A stretch of 64,000 nt of DNA from Seriola aureovittata (lineage: Eukaryota; Chordata; Actinopteri; Carangiformes; Carangidae). The position numbers and the translations under genes were made by a program. The notes beneath the pieces are model-generated. The model saw only the letters and a list, made by a program, of their open reading frames with translations. It was not told the origin of the DNA and ran no database searches. The stretch covers positions 2,158,640 through 2,222,639 of the forward strand of contig NC_079384.1 in assembly GCF_021018895.1 (NCBI RefSeq), written 5' to 3'. This document shows, piece after piece, positions 57,000-64,000 of the stretch. Position 1 is the stretch's first letter, and the number at the start of each line of letters is the position of its first letter.

Positions 57000-58300
57000 A
57001 CCAATAACATTCCTTCATTCCATACGCATTCAATATGGTATGTTGTGCAGACTAATCTACTTATTACCTATTAAGGAAAATGACTTACAATACACTTATC
57101 CTATCTCATATAAACATATCCTTACTTGCCTAACAAATGTCTGGCAATAGATTGAATAATTTGACTTATTAGCGAGACTGAATGAAATCTGCACATCATA
57201 GCAGAAACTGATGGATGACTGAAGGACATCACAAAAACAGGATAAGTTTTTTTTTTTCTTTTTAAAGAAAAGAAAATTATTGGGGGTCAAAGGAGGAAAT
57301 AACCGTGAAAGTAATTTTAAAGTTGATTTCTACAAGAATTTCAATGGGTATGTATACCCACATACACAACTTGTACTTGGGGGAAAAAAATAAAATCTAA
57401 AAATTAATTTCAAATAGACTTTTGAATATGAACTATGTCTCCAGTTGAAGCATACTACACAAAAAGGTTTAGTAGAAATAATTATATATATATGTATCAC
57501 GCAGTCTTTTTTTTATCAGTCTTCTGTCTTATATAAAACTATTTGCTGTTTGCCACGAGTGGGCGCTATTATTACATGCCTTTAATATGAAGAGGAAAAA
57601 GCGGAACCTTCACACGATGACTGCTGTTGCAACAGGGAGTCGTCGGCGGACGGACACAGTTGCTTTTCGAGAAAAACAAAACAAACAAGCCTTCTATATT
57701 TAGCTACATTTAGTGTTACATAAACATTAAGGTAGCTGTACTTATAGAGCGAATGGTTGATTTACTATTAGCTAACAATAGTAGCGCAGCAAACAGGATT
57801 AGCAATCAATTTCTCGGAATAGCTTTAGAGTATTTTTTTAGCGAGATAGCTAACGTTAGAGGCTAGTCACTCCACGGTATAAATTCTGCTAGCTGTCGTA
57901 AACCGCACTGGCAACTGTTATCTACCGTTAGCTGAGCTAGCTACGTGTTGACAGGTCGCAACCCGTAACATTGTTCACGACATAAACATCAGAGCTTGGG
58001 CGTACCTTCGAAAAAATTAGGTAACGTTAACGGACACGCACGCTCCTACCGGAATACTCTGCTGAACGTTAGCTTGTAGCTAGGCTACACCGGAACCATT
58101 TGGGCTAATTAAGCAACATTGGAAAGTAGAATGTGACAACAACGGGTATATGGCTCGGTGCCACCCAGTGTAGCTGCTGCTTTGGCAGTGAAGTCATGAA
58201 GGGTGTGAGGTGTCCGTTGACCAGGAGAAACCTGCCCACTCTCTCTTTGTAGCGCTGGAAACGTCTGTTAGCGGAATATCTCGTCTTCTTCACCTGCAAC
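57000..58300 (+). promoter_or_regulatory. daglb: daglb upstream region and 5' UTR
   Basis: No gene was recognised. The part after about 57590 is unique sequence with GTCGTCGGCGGACGGACAC and probably holds the transcription start. A CTCF-like CCACGAGTGGGCGCT lies at 57553-57567. TAGC-rich sequence at 57770-57950 looks like repeat debris. Confidence 0.35.
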
Positions 58301-59983
58301 ATGCCTGGATTGGTGGCGTTCGGTCGGCGGTGGGGCATTGCCAGCGACGACCTTGTTTTCCCCGGCTCTTTTGAGCTGTTCATCCGTGTACTTTGGTATG
58401 TTGCCTACCCTCATGAATGTGCATGCATTACTGGAGACTTAATCCACCATAGGTCCAACTAGTCAGGCATAATAACAATGTTCATTGTCTCTGCTCTTGT
58501 TTTTCTCCACTTCTGTGTTTAGGTGGATTGGCACTTTGATCTTATACACTCATCACAAGGGTGATTTTGATTGTAATGGGAGAATTCTTCATAGCTACCT
58601 AGTTGGACTACTGGTTGTGCTTGGTCTCATCATCCTGACATTATCTGCTATTGTCTATGTCAGTGCTCAAGGTAAGTTCTACCTTAACCTTTTGTGAGTC
58701 TAATATGTAAAGATGAGTAAACTGCAGGGGTGGAATCACACAGCTTTCACCTAATTCTTCCCACAGCAGCTATTTTGTGATAATACACGTTATTCTGAAA
58801 TATGCAATGCAGGAAGTTTGCAAAGCAGTTGGTACCTTACACAACCAGTTTTTTAAGCAACTGGTTGGAGATGAAGCAGAACAATGTTTGTGGATCTAGT
58901 GCACACACAATAATATGTACACAAGTGTCATCCTTCATATTGAAACAGCTGTAAACTTGCAAATGATTGAACAGTCAGAAAATGCAACAGGAAGCAGCTC
59001 TACCTCACAGTACAGTATGATGACACATGGTGCTATTACACTGTCCTTTTTTTTATCAGTGTCAGAATGATGACAAACAAGATGGCTGTGCATTTTAATG
59101 TATATATTACACAGTGTCACTGTTTAGCTAACTGCTAGCTTCTGAAAAGTACGACACCACCACTGCAACATCATCGTGCAACCAGCACAGGTATGTCAGA
59201 GATGTCTACAATTGCTTCCCAGGTACCATCACTAACCCCGGCCCACGACGCTCTATCCCTGCGCTGGTGTACCTGCGAGCTCTGCTGTACATTCCTGAGC
59301 TAGTGTGGGCCTGTCTGGGAGCTGCGTGGGTCTCTGATGACAGCAAAGGGTGCGACCCTGCCACAGTGGGTGCTGTCATCGCAGCAGTGGTTGCCAGGTG
59401 AGTTTTTCACAAGTACAGACGGTGGCAAACTAAAAAAGGGACCTGAAACGTGACCCAGTTGAACTATGGGAGATGTCAGTGGTGTGGAGTTCAGAGATTT
59501 GGAGTTTCTGGAGGATCAACACCTGACTGAGACTCTGTGTGATGGTTTCTCCTTTAATATGTCACCTGTCCGTGTGTCTTCATAATAGTCATTAATCATG
59601 TTAGAATTAGTCGATGTGTTTTGATCCAGCATCTCTTTGTCTTCGTCTCAACAGCTGGATCATCCTGCTCTTTACGGCGCTGGGCGTGGTGTTTGTGTTT
59701 GACCCTATGGGAAACCCTCGCCCTCAGCCTGCAGCCATGGAGCCACTGGGAGTACGAGAGGATGGCGTCCAGTTGTTCTCCACAGCTCGCTCCCTGGCTG
59801 TGAAGGTGTGGGAGAGCAGGCTGCGGCTCCTGTGCTGTTGTCTGCCGCAGGATGAAAGCCACCGAGCGGCGTTCTCCAGCATCGCACAGCTCGTCAGCGG
59901 CTTCTTCTCTGTGAGGGTTTCCTCCTCTCTTTTACATCTTCAGTTAGTGGGTCTGCAAACTGAGTTCAGTCAGGTTTGATGAT

Positions 59984-60038
<55 letters not shown>

Positions 60039-60922
60039 CAGGATACAGACCTTGTCCCCAGTGACATAGCAGCTGGTCTGGCTCTGCTGTCCCAGGAGCA
60101 GGATAAGATGGAGCGGAGCAGAGACCCAGACGACGTGGTCTCTCACAGTCCTTCCTCTCCTATTGTGAGTAGTGGAGCAACAGTCGACCTCTGACCTCAC
60201 AGTGATGTCAATAATGGTTTTCTGCATCACTTCATGTAAAGAAAAATGTTCCTCTTGTTGGTGTTTGATCGTTGCAGGGAGAGGATCTGGAGACAGAGCT
60301 GGAGAAAGCAGCTCACTGTATGCAGTTTGCTGCAGCAGCGTATGGATGGCCTCTCTACATCTACTCCAACCCCCTGACCGGACCCTGCAAGCTCAGCGGA
60401 GACTGGTGAGATGTTCTCTCTGTCAGAGGAGCTGCCACGTCAGCTTAGTTCAGCCAAACTGTCCGAACTGTTTGTCAGAGGGTAAGAAAGTTTCAGAGGT
60501 GAGATGGAAGCCCAGGACTGAACTCCTCTCGATGGCTCTTTAAAGTTATTTGTGTCACTTTTCATGAGAACAACCGTGTCTTCATGGAGATAAACAGCGG
60601 CAGTATCCCCATTTTTAAAAGATGTTGTCTCCTCCCTCTGTAATACGGCGGCTCTTCACATCACCCTCCAGTGTCAGTGTGCTCCTTCAGTATTAACACT
60701 TCATCAGAACTGGTTCTGACCCTGAACCAGCTGACTGGAGCTGTGTGTCAGAGAGATCCAAACCTTCATGTGGCAGCTGATCTCCTGGCTACAGTATTTA
60801 GACTCGAAATGATCAAATCTGTGATCACACTTCTTATTACACTTTATTGTTTTTGTTTAGTTGTTTAGCTGCATCACTGCCGACACTGTTTCTGTCTCTG
60901 AGATTCAAGTTAAAGGTCTCAG

Positions 60923-60997
<75 letters not shown>

Positions 60998-63433
60998 AGC
61001 TGTAGGAGCCGAGCAGCTGAGTACGACATCGTTGGAGGAGACCACCTGGGCTGTCACTTCTCCTCCATCCTGCAGAGCACTGGTTTACAGTACAGAGACT
61101 TCATCTACGTCAGCTTCCACAACCAGGTGAGAACTGGTCCCAGTCAGGATCCGTCCTCTGTGTTCACAGTCTCAGGTTTATGTTGTAGAGGTGTGGTCTG
61201 GTCTGACAGTGTTAACACCTGGCTGTGTTGCAGATCTATGAGATCCCGTTCTTCGTGGCTCTGGACCATAAGAGGGAAGCTGTTCTGGTGGCTGTGAGAG
61301 GAACTCTGTCACTGAGGGTGAGTCTTCTCATCAACACCTCCATGTTGTTAGAACCATGAACTAATGTGCACATGATCAATGCTGCAATTGTCTGTTGTTT
61401 TTGTTGCTGTTTTCACTTCCTCTTCATGTTCAGTGTCACTTCCTGTTTGTACAGATGACAGCAGAGCAACTGACAGAACAGACTGATCAATAGATCAATA
61501 GAGGCGTAACCCTCTCTCCTAAAGAGAAATTAAAACGAGTGTGTGAATGCATCATGTTCACACATGATGAGATCTGCTGTTAAGATGGCCCCGGGTCTAA
61601 ATTATTGAAGACTGGAGTATTGATGAGCTCTGATGTTCCTGCTTCTGTTCTTTCTGTATTCATGATGTGGAGGCTGCAGGCAAAACTACTGCAGGGAAAC
61701 AGTAAAAATACAGTCAATGGTTCTGCAGTGAGGAACTGTTTAATACATTTGTTTTACATTTTCATCATCACAAAATCACAGTCTGTAACAGTTCAGAACA
61801 TTCTGCGTCTTAAAAGGTTTATTTTATTGTTTAAAATTTCAATAAACACATTATAGTCTGTCACAGCTCAGAACACTGTTACAGTCTGATACTCAACATT
61901 AATCTATATACAGGACATATGAGAAAATACATTTATTTTGGTCTCAATATTTTCTCTTAAATCACAAAAAGAAGCAGTAAGAGAACCGTTAAAGAACCGG
62001 GTCGATAAGCAGCGTTGGTAAATCTCCCTAGCGATCAGTTTCCCAGGTGACTGTTAACCTGACTGGGTGTGTGTCCTGCAGGACGTCCTCACAGACCTGT
62101 CTGCTGAGTGTGAGAACCTGCCTATAGAGGGCGTGTGTGGAGCTTGCTACGGTCACAAGGTAACTGACACACCTGGTAACTGACACACCTGTACAAGGTA
62201 ATAAGCTCACCTGTACCTGCAGACAGTGACGGGCTGAATGTGTCGGTAGAAACTGAAGCTGCTGTTCTCTGGTGCAGGGCATGTCTCAGGCTGCAGGCTA
62301 CATCTACAAGAAGCTGGTGAACGACGGGATCCTGAACCAGGCCTTCTCCGTGGCTCCGGTAAGAACAGTGATGGTCTGCAGGTCAGCCACCGGGGGGCGC
62401 TGCTGTGTTTACTTCAGTCAGAAGCTGCTGGTAGATCCTGTTAGGAGGGAATGAGACGTCACCTACAGGTTATGAGGCTGGGTTTCATCTGTCCAGGGAA
62501 ACAGCTGCTTCACCACTTCTCCACTGTGTTTCATGATTAAACTGATATTTATCATCATGTTGGAGAAGGTGGATCGTGACTGACCCTGTGTGTTTACAGG
62601 AGTATAAACTGGTCATCACTGGTCACAGTCTGGGCGCGGGCACAGCGTCACTGCTGGCCATCCTCCTGCGGAACTCCTTCCCCACCCTGCAGTGCTACGC
62701 CTTCTCTCCACCAGGGGGACTCCTGAGGTGAGGAGGACTGAGGTCGACATCCTTTATTTTACAGTTTTAAAGTGGACGTGATCTTGGCTGAGCCTCCAGT
62801 TAAACTCTATCTGTTGTTAAAGGTTATAGTCTGTTTACCTTTAGACAGGTAATCTACAGGGAGATATATATATATATATTTTACTTTATATATATTGATA
62901 TTGTAGTTTTATTATTACGTGTGTTCATGTTAATGGTTGTTGTGTTTTGTCCCTGTGCAGTAAAGCCTTGGCTGATTACTCCAAGGACTTTGTGCTTTCT
63001 GTGGTTCTGGGGAAGGATCTGGTTCCCAGGTGAGACCGGTTCCTCTTAGAACCTGGTGTTTAAGTTGAAATGCATCATGGGTAAACATTGTGTGTTGTTA
63101 CTGTTTAGTTCATTGTAGTTTTAATGTGTCATCTTTCCCTGGGATCACTGACGGTCTGATATGAGTGTGCTGTGGTGAACAGATACACTGATCTGATAGA
63201 CTCTATATTTGGCTCTGCCCTGTTCTCACAGCACAGAGGAGGAGGAGGAGGTGGTGACATCACACTCCTCTTCTTCTTCTTTGTTTAATCATCTGTTTTC
63301 TCTGTTCAGACTGAGCATTCCCAACATGGAGGACCTGAAGAGACGGATTCTCAAGATAGTCTCAAACTGCAACAAGCCCAAAGTAAGACCTGTTCCCTGC
63401 AGTGATTGTAGATCAGTCTCAGACCTGGACTCA

Positions 63434-63464
<31 letters not shown>

Positions 63465-63723
63465 TGCAGTACCGCATCCTGCTGCAGGGCTGCTGGTACG
63501 AGCTGTTCGGAGGAGACCCAGACGACTTCCCCACCGAGATGGAGAACAGGAGGGAGGAGGAGCTCAGCCAGCCGCTGCTGGGGGAGGAGTCACTGATCAT
63601 TCGCCACTCGTCATCCTATCAGAGCCTGGCGTCAGATGACTCACCTGCCCACAAGGCCGCCCACTTACCGCTGTTCCTGCCTGGACGCATTCTGTATATC
63701 ACAGAAGACGGGCCGTCGCGGAG
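58301..63723 (+). CDS. daglb: Diacylglycerol lipase beta, N-terminal 14 exons
   Basis: Membrane sn-1-specific lipase that makes the endocannabinoid 2-arachidonoylglycerol. Exons 58301-58395, 58523-58671, 59223-59397, 59655-59910, 60042-60164, 60278-60405, 61000-61126, 61234-61317, 62082-62159, 62278-62358, 62600-62727, 62961-63029, 63310-63382, 63470-63723. They join in phase to 606 codons plus two bases; human has about 670. Start [17 protein letters not shown] matches the family. Seen: four hydrophobic N-terminal segments (exons 1-4); [62 protein letters not shown] with the nucleophile Ser near residue 442; [10 protein letters not shown] with the catalytic Asp; and WYELFGG. The catalytic His and the C-terminus lie beyond the right edge. 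The beta form is preferred over alpha because of overall length and sequence. Confidence 0.96.
59987..60037. repeat. TG microsatellite at a daglb acceptor
   Basis: (GT)n followed by GGCAG and exon 60042-60164. Confidence 0.94.
60924..60996. repeat. TG microsatellite abutting a daglb acceptor
   Basis: About 73 bases of (GT)n followed directly by CAG and exon 61000-61126. There is no pyrimidine tract. Confidence 0.95.
62387..62403 (+). promoter_or_regulatory. CTCF-like site in daglb intron 10
   Basis: CCACCGGGGGGCGCTGC, one core mismatch from the CTCF consensus. It lies 28 bases after the exon 10 donor. Confidence 0.4.
63434..63460. repeat. TG microsatellite at a daglb acceptor
   Basis: (GT)n followed by CTGTTGCAG and exon 63470-63723. 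Confidence 0.92.
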
Positions 63724-64000
63724 GTGTGTCCTGAATATTTAATGTCTTGATGAATACACAGCTGAGCTGCAGCGATCAGCTGATTAATGGATTCATTGGA
63801 CATGTATCAGCTGTTTTAATAATTGATTAAGTGACTGAGTAATTTGTTCCAGCTCCTCAAATATGAATATTTCATGTCTTCCTCAGTCATGTATGAAACT
63901 GAACTGAAGATGTGACTCTGAGAAGTTCTGAAGAACTTTGTTAGACCATGTGATTAATCAATTAATCAGAAGATAATTGTCAGATTCATTGGTAATGGAA
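63724..64000 (+). other. daglb: daglb intron, cut by window edge
   Basis: Donor GTGTGTCC follows exon 14 at 63723. The rest is AT-rich with no exon seen. Confidence 0.7.

Noticed and set aside
58105..58383. 92-codon minus-strand frame opposite daglb exon 1
   Set aside because: Shadow of the coding exon. The plus strand matches the DAGLB N-terminus with a correct splice junction.

Overview
The window is teleost fish genomic DNA, probably percomorph. The evidence is split genes with GT-AG introns, dense CA/TG microsatellites, several fish-type dispersed repeats and vertebrate tRNAs. Genes were identified by reading exons and splice sites from the sequence and comparing them with remembered family sequences. 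No database search was run.

Layout. (1) 45-9176, minus strand: the 5' part of itgb4 (integrin beta-4), 30 coding exons from the signal peptide to the second fibronectin III repeat; its 3' end lies left of the window. (2) 9.2-16.0 kb: no gene recognised; microsatellites and a repeat carrying a perfect hairpin. (3) 16524-31791, minus: complete sap30bp in ten exons with large repeat-filled introns. (4) 33782-34242 and 35209-35948, minus: two two-exon genes for single-pass micropeptides, read as smim6 (endoregulin) and smim5. (5) 36-44 kb: no gene; a long TACTA array, an AAAAC array, an RFX X-box-like site and CTCF-like sites. (6) 44259-50283, plus: complete cdr2l in six exons. (7) 53.1-57 kb: tRNA-Arg(TCG), initiator tRNA-Met(CAT), mrpl58 on the minus strand (six exons, with a Tc1 transposon remnant in intron 1) and tRNA-Gln(CTG). 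(8) 58301-63723, plus: daglb (diacylglycerol lipase beta), 14 exons, cut by the right edge before its C-terminal exons.

The genes do not form one pathway. Most correspond to a block that in human lies on 17q25.1 (CDR2L, MRPL58, SMIM5, SMIM6, SAP30BP, ITGB4). daglb, on human chromosome 7, is joined to that block here. I found no evidence of a new multi-gene system. The observations most worth following are a second Calx-beta-like domain in itgb4, the smim5/smim6 micropeptide pair, and the frequent placement of TG or CA repeats directly against splice sites.
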